Shown: positions 40,796 to 54,200 of the stretch, piece after piece | Numbering within the stretch: position 1 is the first letter of the stretch | How the letters are laid out: every line of letters begins with the position of its first letter | Origin: Littorina saxatilis | Lineage: Eukaryota > Mollusca > Gastropoda > Littorinimorpha > Littorinidae | NCBI RefSeq assembly: GCF_037325665.1 | Contig: NC_090255.1 | Coordinates: 20,885,154-20,949,153, forward strand | DNA length: 64,000 bases | Reading direction: 5' to 3' | Position numbers and translations under genes: made by a program | The notes under the pieces: model-generated | Told to the model about the DNA's origin: nothing | Databases searched by the model: none | Seen by the model: the letters and a program-made list of their open reading frames with translations, nothing else

Positions 40796-43700
40796 CACGA
40801 CCCTCGTCTCGATTCCCCCTCTATGTTAAACCATTTAGTCAAAACTTGACTAAATGTAAAAATGAAAATAATCATTTTAGTGTACGTTCTTCAAAAATGT
40901 AGCACTGTTCAACTTTTTAAAATTCTTGAGTTATATGCTCTCCAGCCATGATCAAGATAGATAATACTACATGGCTTGCTGTGTCGTACCAGATTTACAC
41001 GAGTTGTTTTTTTAAATATTGAACTGCGAGCGGAAGCGAGCTGTTCACTATTTGAAAAAGCAACGAGTGTAAATCTGGTACGACACAGCAAGCCATGTAG
41101 TATTCTGTTGATCCTACATACTGTACTTACGTGTATTTTACTGAAAATGTCCTGCAGTCGAGGCAGCTAAATTGAAGACGCTTGTTTTGGAACCTTGATC
41201 TCTTCTGTGCAATCTATTACCTCAAACCAAAGAAACGTCACTCTGAAAGTGTGGCGTGACGTGTTAGTTCTAAAGATTCATCGAGGGTAATTAGCGAGCG
41301 CAAAATTTGTTTCTATAATGACGTTTGTCTCGGTGACTTTGGCATCATAAGCAGTGGACACCCGTGAGATAATAATCGTTCAAATCACACGTGTGTATAT
41401 CATGTAAATGAGGTCATGTCAAGCAAGTCTGGCAGGGACCTGTTTTTCCACTGCTTATGGTGCCAAAGTCACTGAGACAAACGTCATTATAGAAACAAAA
41501 TTTGCGCTCGCCAATTACCCTCAATGAATCTTTAGAACTAACACGTCACGCCACACTTTCAGAGTGACGTTTCTTTGGTTTGACGTAATAGATTGCATGA
41601 GGCTTATATTATATATAGATTCAGTTTATGTTGGAAGCAGCACACGAACAGTGCAAACAGGAGTCACACAAACGCTTGCTCTTCTTGTTACGGTCTCTCG
41701 AATTGGCAGCTTGTATTGCTATTATCGAAGTGCATGTTACTTTGAGGTAAAATACACAAAGACTTGTAGAATATGCTTTATTAATGTTATCGAACATACA
41801 AACTAGCATGATCCAAGCATTGTTTTCTTCTTTCCTAAAAACCCCATCTAGTCTGTGTATATATGTGTTCAGCAGCTTTTTGCACGAAATATAAGCATGA
41901 CTCAAAGGATGCATGTTAATAAAAAAAAAACGCCCACAATGATGTGCATGGCAATTTAAAACAAAAATAAAGAAAAGAAATGTAAGCATGAACTGGATGG
42001 GTGTGTTTTTTCTTTCAGAAATGCAAGGACTCAAAGGAACAGCCTCAAAAAGTTATGGTAAAACCGGGAACTGAGTTCACTGTTGAAAATCTTCGCCTGA
42101 GGAAGGCAGAAGAATGCGTCAAAAGTGGAGAGGAAGAGGAAATGCTTCGTACTCTTGATGACGTATCCCCTGAAGAACAGATTGCGCTTCTCCAGAAGAA
42201 CAATCGTTTTGATCTTGCTGCTAAAAAGATGGTCCAAAAAGGTGGCGTTATATGCTCTTGTTTTTATCAATTATCTAATTACAGTAAATGGGTTGAAACT
42301 ATCACTTATATGCAGCATGTTAGTTTCATGTTTTGAAAAATGTTGAGTTACTTTCTTTCTCCTACAAGTTCTCATCATGGAGGCACTTTATTGTTGGGAT
42401 GGTGTGAAATAAAACTAATCTCTAATGTCCTTATATGGTTTCGTCCATTACTGTATAACTGCTTCAGTTAATCCCAAAACAAAGAGACTACCAACGTTCC
42501 AAAATTCAAAATAAAAAAACAAGAAAGGTAGGTTGTTGGAATGTTTGTTATTGACAAAACAATAAGTTACATTCACAAATATATCGATGTGCACAGACAA
42601 ATAATGTATGTGAATGTAACGTATTGTTTTGCTTCAGTTAAAATACAGTACTTCATGGGCTGAGCTAATCTGTTAAAAAAATTCCTTAAAACCTATCGAT
42701 TTCACCCCCCCCCCCTTCCCTTTATAATCTTGTGTTTGTCTGTCTTTTTTGTTTAAAGATATTTTTGTTCATAACCTTTGTAAATATAATTTCACAAATT
42801 TTTTAGTTCCGTTGTTGTTAACATGTGAATTGAATTTATTCTGAATAAAAGTGTGTCTGATACATCTAGGGGTTGGTATTTACTATCATGGATACTAATG
42901 TGAAATAGTATGCTTTTATTTTCAGGTGCCAGGTCTGAGGCTGTCTGGTTGCTGTTGCACAATGGAATGATGGACGAGGCAATAGAACTTGCCGAAGAAA
43001 GTAAAGACATTGAACTCAGAGCACATTGCTACCTAAACAAGGCTCGTCGGCTCATTCACTCCGAGGTAAGTGATTTGACAACAATCATATGCAGAGACTA
43101 TAAACAATAAAATGTTTTTAGTTGGGCATGATCACATTCATGCATGCTTGCTTTTCTGGTTTTATAACTGCTACGCAAGAATGAAAGTGCATTTATCTGT
43201 GTGTAGAATTCGAAAACTGGGAAACTGATGTATACACTTATACTATTTCAAGCTTATTATGAGATATGCTGACAGACGATGACATTTGTGATAAACAGAC
43301 ACAGATTTTCTCAGTTTTATGAATGCAGATATCATTTGCAGGCAAGCAGTGAAAAAGAGAGCACCAACACAGGGGTTGGCAAGCCTAACAATACTGTTCC
43401 CGAGACGTGGGACAAGGTTTTCAGAGAAGCGGAACAACTGTTGGACGAAGCCCTAAAACTCTTCAAGCAATGCAGTAAGCACAACGAAGCTGGCGAGTGT
43501 CTTTTGCTCCTTGCACAGCTCAAAGTTGACAAGAACTATGTGTTTGATGCCTTGAAGTTCTTCCAGCAGAAAGGCCATCTTGCCAACTTGGCAGCGGTTC
43601 TGGAGTGTTATGAGGTAATAAAATACTTTATTTTTGTAATTTGTATTTTGTTGTGACCTTGCCTTGAGATTGCTTTTCTTCAAAGAGACTTTCCTGCGGC

Positions 43701-45174
43701 AGTTTCCAAGAAGTAGTGAGTCTTAAAGGTGAATGCCATGACCATTGTCGGCCTAGCATTACATTATTCTTTAAAAGGCAGCACAGTAAAACGTATGGGT
43801 TAAATTTGGAACTTTCATGGACCACAACCCATCAATACAAAATAGGACATTTTTGTAAAGTGAAGAGTCTATGTATTTTTCAGATTGGTCACCAAAACAT
43901 AATGGCAGGTGCAAGTCGTGTCACGTTGACCCGGAACAGATGTTTCTTTAATGTAACATAATTTGCTTTAATGTGCTTCATTTCACCTATATCTGAAGTT
44001 AATTATTTGCAGAAAACAGTTATCAAAAAAGACATTTTCAGTAATGAAGCATTTGTGTTTTGTGCATCCAGACTCTCTACAAGCCTGCAGATCCCAAGGA
44101 ATGTTTGAAAATGGACAAATTTGCCTACCAACATCTGCTAGAAGGCATGGATTACTCATCTGAGCTGGTGCTTTTGTTGCTTGATGGAGAGCATTCCAAT
44201 TCCCAATACCTGCAGTGCCTGCACTTCTTTGGGTTGGATGTGCCAGATTCCAGCTCTTTGACTTTCTACCCTTGCCTTAATCCCAGGTGGCTTAAAATCA
44301 CAAAAAAGAAGGTGAGTTCACTGCAGTCCTCTCTGCGCACATTGTTTAGTATTGTTGCTGTTCTCGAGCCATTTAATGTTTTACTGATTTTTCTTTATAG
44401 AATATAATTATATAACCTTGGCTCAAAAATATATTGCAACACTTTTTGTACCTCCACTTAAAAGATCACAACCCTTTTTTTATTTTCTCAAACTGTCTAT
44501 TTCCTATAAATCACCTTTTTGGTTGTTTGGACAAATGTTCGAAATGAGGATATTTTGCACAGCGGTCTAGTCAAAGCTAGCGAACCGCTTAAATGAGGGT
44601 ACGTTTAAAATTGACCTTACTGTTTTACTTACTACTATGTTACAGTCACTGTCGGGTGCGAACAGTGTAAAAGTCGCAACTTTTGTCTCTAGGGAAAGCA
44701 AATTGACATCGGTGGTTTTTTTTCATCAAATTAAACTGTGGTCATATCTGGAAAATGTATTCTTCTTTGTACATGCCAAGGTATGGATTTCTATGCAAAT
44801 CGAAAATATTCTTCGGCTTTTAAAAATATCTTTCCAGAAATTTCAATCATTTCTTAATGAATGCTGGAAACAAACTAAAATGATGCACGAGCCATCAACG
44901 GAAATGTGACCTTTGAACAAACTATAGTTTTCTAAAATAAACTAAATTACAGTGAAAATCTGAGTAACAGACTGAAATATTTTTTTTTAAATGACGATTT
45001 TTTTAATAGACAAAATAAGACACATCTTAACTAGCCAAGTGTCTCTATGTCTCTAGTCACGACAAGAAGAGGCCGCAGTGTGTGTATGCGTATGTGTTGG
45101 GGTAGGATGGGATGGGGTCGGGTAAGTGTGTTTGTGCGTGTCTTTGGATGTTTGCGTTAGTGTGTGTGTGTTTG

Positions 45175-45223
<49 letters not shown>

Positions 45224-48200
45224 CATTTTGAAACCATGTATCAAATAAATGGAAAGTGTGTATGTTTTTATTACAGCGTAAGTCAAATACAGAAACACTT
45301 TCTGAAAAGGACCGGATGCAGGCACTCGAAACACTGGCGAGGTTCCTATGGCAGCGGGCCATGAGATGGTACCAGGTGGTGCATGACTTCATTGAGAGAA
45401 GCTTAAAACAGGAAATGCAGTGCCCAGAGTTGCAGGTACAATCTAACTCTTTTCGAAATCATCTGCAGATAGATTATTTAACCTTCGCCCGTCCGGGTTA
45501 TCGACTACACACGGAAGTCATTGTGGGGCCGTGCGGACCCATGCTTCTCATTTCCTTCTTTGAGAAACATGGGTCCGGACGGCCCCACGATTTTTGTAGT
45601 CTAAATAAGACCTTTTTTAGTTTTTAATTACTTCTCGCTGAAATTTTGGGACATAAGAGCTTTTTAGGTGCCTGAGGCATTTTTAAAAGCTCATTAAAAG
45701 ATTCCAACTAGTTTAAGAGATATTTGCAATTAAACACCCTTCTGGGTCCACACGGACCCACGACCGGTGAAGGTTAAGGGAGTGAAAATAGAACTAGAAG
45801 TTAACAGAAATTTGTCAGAAACTGAATTATACATCAGACAAAAAATCTTTATTTTGGATTTTATTTACGTAAAGCAACAACGGGCTTGCTTCGGTTTTTA
45901 CAGTTACTTTTATATTTTTAGACATGAACTTTGTAACAAGGTGCATACTAGCTCTGAGATGAAAGGTTGCTTTAATCAAGTTACTAAGCATGCCTAGCAA
46001 CTGAATACATGTGACACATGAATAATTCAATTGGGATGTAGTCAAAATGTCCCTGGCTGGTCCTGAAAATGCTGAATTAACATTTATTATCAGTGTTTTG
46101 TATACTTTTGTACATTGAAAACATAAGTTTTATGATATTTTGAAGCATGAACTGTATGTGTTAAAGCAAATCTATTTTCCTGGCCGAAGCTCCTTTAGGT
46201 AAAAAAAACAAGTCGCGTAAGGCGAAAATACAACATTTAGTCAAGCTGTCGAACTCACAGAATGAAACTGAACGCAATGCAATTTTTCAGCAAGACCGTA
46301 TACTCGTAGCATCGTCAGTCCACCGCTCATGGCAAAGGCAGTGAAATTGACAAGAAGAGCGGGGTAGTAGTTGTGCTGAGAAGGATAGCACGCTTTTCTG
46401 TACCTCTCTTCGTTTTAACTTTCTGAGCGTGTTTTTAATCCAAACATATCATATCTATATGTTTTTGGAATCAGGAACCGACAAGGAATAAGATGAAAGT
46501 GTTTTTAAATTGATTTCGAAAATTTAATTTTGATCATAATTTTTATATTTTTAATTTTCAGAGCTTGTTTTTAATCCAAATATAACATATTTATATGTTT
46601 TTGGAATCAGAAAAATATGAAGAATAAGATGAACGTAAATTTGGATTGTTTAATAAAAAAAAAAGATTTTTAATGACCAAAGTCATTAATTAATTTTTAA
46701 GCCACCAAGCTGAAATGCAATACCAAAGTCCGGCCTTCGTCGAAGATTGCTTGGCCAAAATTTCAATCAATTTGATTGAAAAATGAGGGCGTGACAGTGC
46801 CGCCTCAACTTTTACAAAAAGCCGGATATGACGTCATCAAAGGTATTTATCAAAAAAAAAGGAAAATACATTCGGGGATATCATACCCAGGAACTCTCAT
46901 GTCAAATTTCATAAAGATCGGTCGAGTAGTTTGGTCTGAATCGCTCTACACGCACGCACACGCACACACACACACATACACCACGACCCTCGTCTCGATT
47001 CCCCCTCTATGTTAAAACATTTAGTCAAAACTTGACTAAATGTAAAAAGAAAGGTTTCCTTGTCCTCTTAGTACTAGTGCACCATCCTAGATAGTCGATA
47101 GATGTCATCGGAGAAACTCATCAGTACCATCCTTGCTACTATACCCTCCAATTTACAAGTTGTTGAGATGATGATGAGTGTCTGTGTGAAATCATGCGAG
47201 TGTCAGGGCAATACTGCGACTAGGTTTTGTTGAGTCACTTGAGAAAAAGTGACTCTATGTAATCGGTCAGTGTTAGTCTGTCCGGCCGGCCGTCCGGCCG
47301 GCCGTCCGTAGACACCACCTTAACGTTGGACTTTTCTCGGAAACTATCAAAGCGATCGGGCTCATATTTTGTTTAGTCGTGACCTCCAATGACCTCTACA
47401 CTTTAACGATGGTTTCGTTGACCTTTGACCTTTTTCAAGGTCACAGGTCAGCGTCAAAGGAAAAATTAGACATTTTATATTTTCTCGAAAACTATCAAAG
47501 CGATCGGGCTCATATTTTGTTTAGTCGTGACCTCCAATGACCTCTACACTTTAACGATGGTTTCGTTGACCTTTGACCTTTTTCAAGGTCACAGGTCAGC
47601 GTCAAAGGAAAAATTAGACATTTTATATCTTTGACAAAGTTCATCGGATGTGATTGAAACTTTGTAGGATTATTCTTTACATCAAAGTATTTACATCTGT
47701 AGCCTTTTACGAACGTTATCAGAAAAACAAGGGAGATAACTAGCCTTTTCTGTTCGGCAACACACAACTTAACGTTGGGCTTTTCTCGGAAACTATAAAA
47801 GTGACCGGGCTCAAATTTTATGTGAACGTGACTCATTGTGTTGTGAATAGCAATTTCTTCCTGTCCATCTGATGCCTCATATAATATTCAGAACTGCGAA
47901 AGTGACTCGATCGAGCGTTTGCTCTTCTTGTTACACTGGTAATTACAACAGCTTTCGGTAGTCAAACGGGAGCTGTGGAAGACCTGCGCCGAGCCTGCGA
48001 GTTCCTGCGGTTCAGCAGGCCTGAGATTTTATAAGGACACAACCATTCGTTGAACGCTGAAGAAGAAGAAGGTAGTGAAACATAGTATTGCGACCATTCG
48101 AAATACAAAGAACAGGTCCTGCCAAATCTAGCCCGTTTTCATCTTCCTTTACCGAGTTTCTTGTTTGTATTTTTCAGTCAGGCAGCAAATGCAGCCATCA

Positions 48201-51200
48201 TCCAACTCACAAAGAACATTCTGACGGTGGCACAAGAGTCATTCTGAAACTTCTTGCTGAACGTGTTTGGTTGGATCAGTCCGCTGCAAGCTTTGCACAA
48301 TACCTACCGACGACGACCACTCAGGATTTTGATGTTTTCACCAAGCCTTTTGAGTCCGTCGAGCGTTTGCTGTCGTTTATTCTACCACAAGGGCTACCGA
48401 GATACCGCATGACTTTCGTCTACTGGTTCTGTTGCCAAATCCAAGAACAGAAATCAAGGCTGTCTTCACGCGTGTATGACCAGGTGAGTAGATATAAGTG
48501 GGCCCTTTCTGATTAAGCTTGCTGAGGAATTAGTGATGGTAATGTTTCCAGAGTTGTGTTTTGTGTTTGTATTTGAGATACTTAGGTAAATTTGTCGTAC
48601 CTATTTCCTGATTCAATTCATTAACCGAGGTAAAAGAAGGGCGGTTGAAATTAATGTTCATATTTTGATTGTTACAGATCGAGAGATACATCCACCATCT
48701 GACACAACCAGTGCAAGGAAGTCTGGAAGAAGATGGAATCCTCAAAGAGCAGTGCAGGACCACAAAGTGGATCGTCCAGGCTTCACTCATATCAATCTTG
48801 TTTGGTCTTCAGGACAAGGCAAGACGGCTTTCTATCATTTAAGGAAACAACAATAACAATAACAGAGATGTTGTGTGGACAAGTGTCAGAAAGAGAGAGA
48901 GAGAGAGGAGAGAAAGAGAGAGAGAGGAGAGAGAGAGAGGGTAAATGTAAATTAAAAAAAAAAAATTAAAAACAATTGTCCATGATCTGTTTACTGTCCA
49001 TTGAGTGTGAAGCTGAGAGAAAGAGTGAGACTGAAGGAAAACAATAATAACTTAATAAGAATTAAAATGATTATAAAAAGAATTTAAAAAAAACTTCCGA
49101 TAAAAATTTTTTTTTTTTTTTTTAAAAACGCACGCACATGTGTGATTAACAATGTCTGATCTCCTAAAAAGAAAAAAAGAAAAAAGAAAAAAGAAAAAAA
49201 AAACAAAAAAAAAACAATAACAATAACAATAACAATAACAACACTTTGTTGTCTATTAAAATGTTACATAAAAATGGAAAATTTTCTTCGGCACACCCTG
49301 CCTGCCTGCCTGTAAACGATTATAACAACAATTGGGCAAAAGGACAACACACATAAAACATAGGTTCACGTATGTAATAACGTATGGAAGTGTGTACCTT
49401 CGAAATATTGCAGGCAATCGAAATCTCCGCGAGAAAAAAAAGGAGAAAAGAGCCGCTTGTGGTAGGGTCTGACTGCTGTTTTTCCCCTAGTATGCTCTTC
49501 CCAAATCCCACTCCTGTTAAATCGGCTTTGCATCGAAACATAGTCATACACTTGGATTGAATTACATATTCTTACTCCGAATCACATAATAGCATTGACA
49601 CACTTCGAAATGCTCAGGTCATGATAAAAAAGCTACCCGTCTAGGTATAAGGGAAGCAACCCCAACTAAAAAAGTGACAGCACCATGGTACTTGCCACCC
49701 GCGGTTGCCTCCCATTAGTGGGTGACTACGTCACCATAGGTGCCTACCACGTGATAAACATCAATCGACTTCTATCACTTGAGACTGACGGTCGTGTTTT
49801 GGCTTTGCTCTGGCTGTTTTGTTGTCTGCTGACACCCACCGGCCACGGCTCCCGTCTTCTTGCTGGCTTTGCAGCTGGTGAGATCATTCCTTTATAGTCT
49901 TTGACTTTTTGTTGTTTTCTGCTGAGAATTTCTTACGTCTTTTGGACTTGGAGTTCTCAGTGGTTGTTGGCTTCCTCCTGGTCGCCATTTTCGCTAGCAC
50001 GTGGCTATTTGCTATGTCGATGTTTTCGTCCGTACTCGGACGCTTAACGCTTTTGTAGCTTGTTGTTTAGCTGCCTTTGGCGGCTACTACGCTTGTGTTA
50101 GCTTCTTTGCTTGCTTGCTTCTGAAATGTTTGCGTCCGTCCGGACTTGGTTAATTTCAGAGTTGTGGCTTCCTTCTTGGTCGCCATTTTTCGCTAGCACG
50201 TTGTTGTTTGCTATGTTGATTTTTTCGTCCGTACTCGGACGCTTAACTCTTTTGTAGCTTGTTGTTTAGCTGCCTTTGGTAGCTCCTACGCTTGTGTTAG
50301 CTGCCCTCCTTGCTTGCTTCTGAAATGTTTGCGTTCGTTCGGACGTTGTTAGTTTCAGTTGTTTGTTTATTTTCTCTCGGCGTTAACATGGCCGTCAATG
50401 AGAATTAGAGGGAGCTAAGGCCGAGGGTTAGGGCATTGGGCCCTGCTAAGCCATAATCCTCAGCATCCTCTTCTTTTTGAAGAACTCTGTCATTGTAGGT
50501 TTGGTCACAAGAATAACATTTCGTTTTTCTGTGCCGATTTCTGCTACGGACGATTTGCCGTCTGGCTCTCAGTCGTCCGTCTTTGCCTCTAAGGCTGTCG
50601 TTTTACTACTGTTTCGGCTCCAGAGTCTAGTGCTCTGGGGTCTACTCTTATCTCTTACTTATTTCCAGAGATAGATACCCTCGTTCGCGAGGCTATGCCG
50701 CGGTTGGACATCGTCGCCAGCTCTGCCCCCCGCCTGGGGGTTAGGCGACGTTCTCTCCTGGGCGTCTTTTGATGCCTGTGCCTTCCGACTCCGGGTCTTC
50801 TCTTGACCAGGCGGCTGGCCGCCGTGACGTTTCTGGACTGTCCCTGTGGGGACCTTCTTCTTCGCTTCCTGGCCGGCATTTGTTGCCTTCCGCTTGCGGT
50901 AGCGCAACAGTGCATGTCCCTCCGGGGATCCGGTCACAGCAAGGTTGGTGTCCGCAGCAGCCGTTTACGGCAGCTGCGCTTCCGGTTCCCGGAAGCAGAG
51001 GTTCACCGGCTAGTGTTCAGACTACGTTCACGTCCGGCTCGAACCTCGCCTTACACCAGCAGTCGTCCGCGACAGCTGGGCTTCCAGCTCACGCAGGAAG
51101 TAGAGGTTCACCGGCTAGTGTTCAGACTACGTTCACGTCCGGCTCGAACCTCGCCTTACGTCAGCAGTCGTCCGCGACAGCTGCTTCCGGCTTCGGCCGG

Positions 51201-54200
51201 AAGTAAAAGGTTCACCGGCTAGTGCACAGGCTGCTGTCACGTCCGGTTCGAGCTTCGACTTACGTCAGCAGTCGTCCACGACAGCTGCTTCCGGCTTCGG
51301 CCGGAAGTAAAAGGTTTACTGGCTAGTGCACAGGCTCCTGTCACGTCCGGTTCGAGCCTTGCCTTACACCAGCAGTCGTCCGCGACAGCTGGGCTTCCGG
51401 CTCACGCAGGAAGTAGAGGTTCACCGGCTAGTGTTCAGACTACGTTCACGTCCGGCTCGAACCTCGCCTTACGTCAGCAGTCGTCCGCGACAGCTGCTTC
51501 CGGCTTCGGCCGGAAGTAAAAGGTTTACTGGCTAGTGCACAGGCTCCTGTCACGTCCGGTTCGAGCCTTGCCTTACACCAGCAGTCGTCCGCGACAGCTG
51601 CTTCCGGCTCACGCAGGAAGTAGAGGTTCACCGGCTTGTGTTCAGACTACGTTCACGTCCGGCTCGAACCTCGCCTTACGTCAGCAGTCGTCCGCGTAAA
51701 AGGTTCACTGGCTAGTGCACAGGCTACTGTCACGTCCGGTTCGAGCCTTGCCTTACGTCAGCAGTCGTCCGCGGCAGCTGCGCTTCTGGTTCCGGCCGGA
51801 AGTGTAGGTTCACCGGTTAGTGCACAGGCTGCTGTCACTTCTGGTTCGAGCCTTGCCCTACTTCAGCAGTCGTCGGCGACAGCGCCGCTTCCGGTTCCGG
51901 CCGGAAGTGTAGGTTCACTGGTTAGTGCACAGACTGCTGTCACGTCCGGTTCGAGCCTTGCCTTACGTCAGCAGTCGTCCGCGGCAGCTGCGCTTCTGGT
52001 TCCGGCCGGAAGTGTAGGTTCACCGGTTAGTGCACAGGCTGCTGTCACGTCCGGTTCGAGCCTTACCCTACTTCAGCAGTCGTGCGCGACAGCGCCGCTT
52101 CCGGTTCCGGCCGGAAGTGTAGGTTCTCTGGTTTGTGCACAGACTGCTGTCACGTCCGGTTTTGAGCCTTGCCCTACGGCAGCAGTCGTACGCGACAGCT
52201 GTGCTTCCGGTTCCGGCTGGAAGCGTAGGTTCACTGGTTAGTGCACAGGCTACTGTCACGTTCGGTTTGAGCCTTGCCTTACGTCGGCAGTCGTACGCGA
52301 CCGCTGCGCTTCTGGCTCCGGCCGGAAGTGTGGGCTCACCGGTTAGTGGACCTGCTATGGTCCCATCCGGTTTGAGCCTAGATTTTTGTCAGCAGTCGTC
52401 CGCGACAGTTGCGCTTCTGGCGCTTGTCGAAAGTATAGGTCCTTCGGCTAGCAGACATGTCGCTGTCCCTGCCGTTTCGGGCCTAGGGTTTACCTATTGG
52501 TTACCGGGCTTCAGCCATCAGTTTGTGCAGCACCAGCTCTGGCATGGTGCCTCTGTGTCTGCTGCACTCTCGGCTCCTCCCGGTGTTTCCGGTTCCATTC
52601 CCGTCGCTTCCTCTTGGTCGTCGGTGATGTGGGACACGGTTTTGCCCTTTGGGCGCAAGACAAATTCTTCTATGTGGAAATTGAAGCCAATAAAATTTGA
52701 GTTGAGTTGAGTTGAGTTGAGGCTCCCTGCCTCAGGCGGATTGGCAGCTACCACACACTTCGGTGGTGGGTTCTGCCGATCTCCTCACTTCCTGTGCCTT
52801 CGGTCTTCGACGCCTCTCATCCTCCTCTTAGTCAGGGGTGAGGTTGGGCCGTTGACCGGCAGGAAAGGGCTTCAGGCTCCGGCCTCCCCCGCTCAGCGTT
52901 CGTCTCGGGCTCTTATGGCTTTTAGCCAGCCCCTTCGCTTACCACGTCGGACTCTCGTTCGGTTGATGGTTAGCAGACGCTCTCGGGGTATTCGTCCCGC
53001 TTCAAGGTTGCTCTTGAAGCGGCGGATGAAGTCACTTCCAGATCTTGCCCGGAAGGGGTTTATTTGTCGAAATTGCGTCTGCAGATGCTTTTTCGATAAG
53101 GACTGGTTCCCAGTCGGCGAGAGAGAGGGAAGGCTACGTCCGTTTTAAGGTTTCTTTTTTGGTGGCCGTTTTAACTCTCTCCCAGCTTTGCCAAACCCTT
53201 GTCTTCCGGCAGCGGCTGCCTCTAGTGCCGGTTTCTTTACTGTCCTCACGGCCAGCTATAGAATTCGCACGGGTTTGGTTTGCCTCTCCTGCGCAGGCTT
53301 CTTCTTTCGGGCCATTAGCAGCTCAGAGGAAGTTACCTTTGCCCAAGACGTCCCGGAATTTGCTGTCGTCTTTTGCTCTTCCGCGTGCACCTTTGCTGGT
53401 CACGCCGGAACTCCTTCGGCTTTGTACGAAGCCTTTGGGGAACGATTTCAGTCCCTAGCTCTCTGAGCGGACTCTCTTCCCTTCGGAGGAAATGGGCAGA
53501 CAGTTTTTGGAACTCGCTTTCTTTTCGGAGACACTCCTTTACGGAGCCCTTGGTGACCTTTACACTCAGTAAAGAGCAGGACGCAGGGGACGCTTTATCC
53601 ACCTTTGCTAGGGTGAATTTAGAACAAAGGAGGTTGTCCTCTCTGCACATTGTCCATTCGGTCATGTACAGACGGGATTTGTTTCTCTCCCATTCCTAGC
53701 TTTATGCGGAATCAACGAGAAACTCCCTTAGTTCTTCACCCTTGGTGGATGGGTCTCTCGATCTTCGGCCTCCCGGCTTTAGAGGTCAGGAGGTAGGAGA
53801 TAGAGACTCATAGGGACCTTCAGGTCTCTTCCTTAGCTCTTCAAGCTTTGAAGCAGCAAAACAGGCTCTACTGAAGCAGACTCAGCCCTTTCAGGCTAAG
53901 TCCTCAGCTCAGGCTTTAACCGGAGAGGTTGTTCTTTCTCAGACGTTTTAGTCTGGGTTATTGGAACAACAGCCGGCCTTAGGGCATCCGGGTTTTGTAG
54001 CCTCAGCTGGTGCAACAGCCATTCCTCCCGTTGGCGGTGGTGGTTGTTGTTTGCTCTTATGGACTCGGTCCTAGTGGGTCTTTCGCCGAGTTTGACTCTG
54101 TCTTTCTCTAGCGATCTGACTTGTTCTGGTGTTTCGTCCAAACTTAAGGTTTACTTGAGTTGGCCTCGGAAGTTACATTCAGATTTTCCTGAGTTTGCAT

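Noticed and set aside
50769-52710. Host gene for a Ser/Ala-rich repeat protein
   Set aside because: The frames lie between DIRS-type inverted repeats and belong to that fossil's first ORF region.
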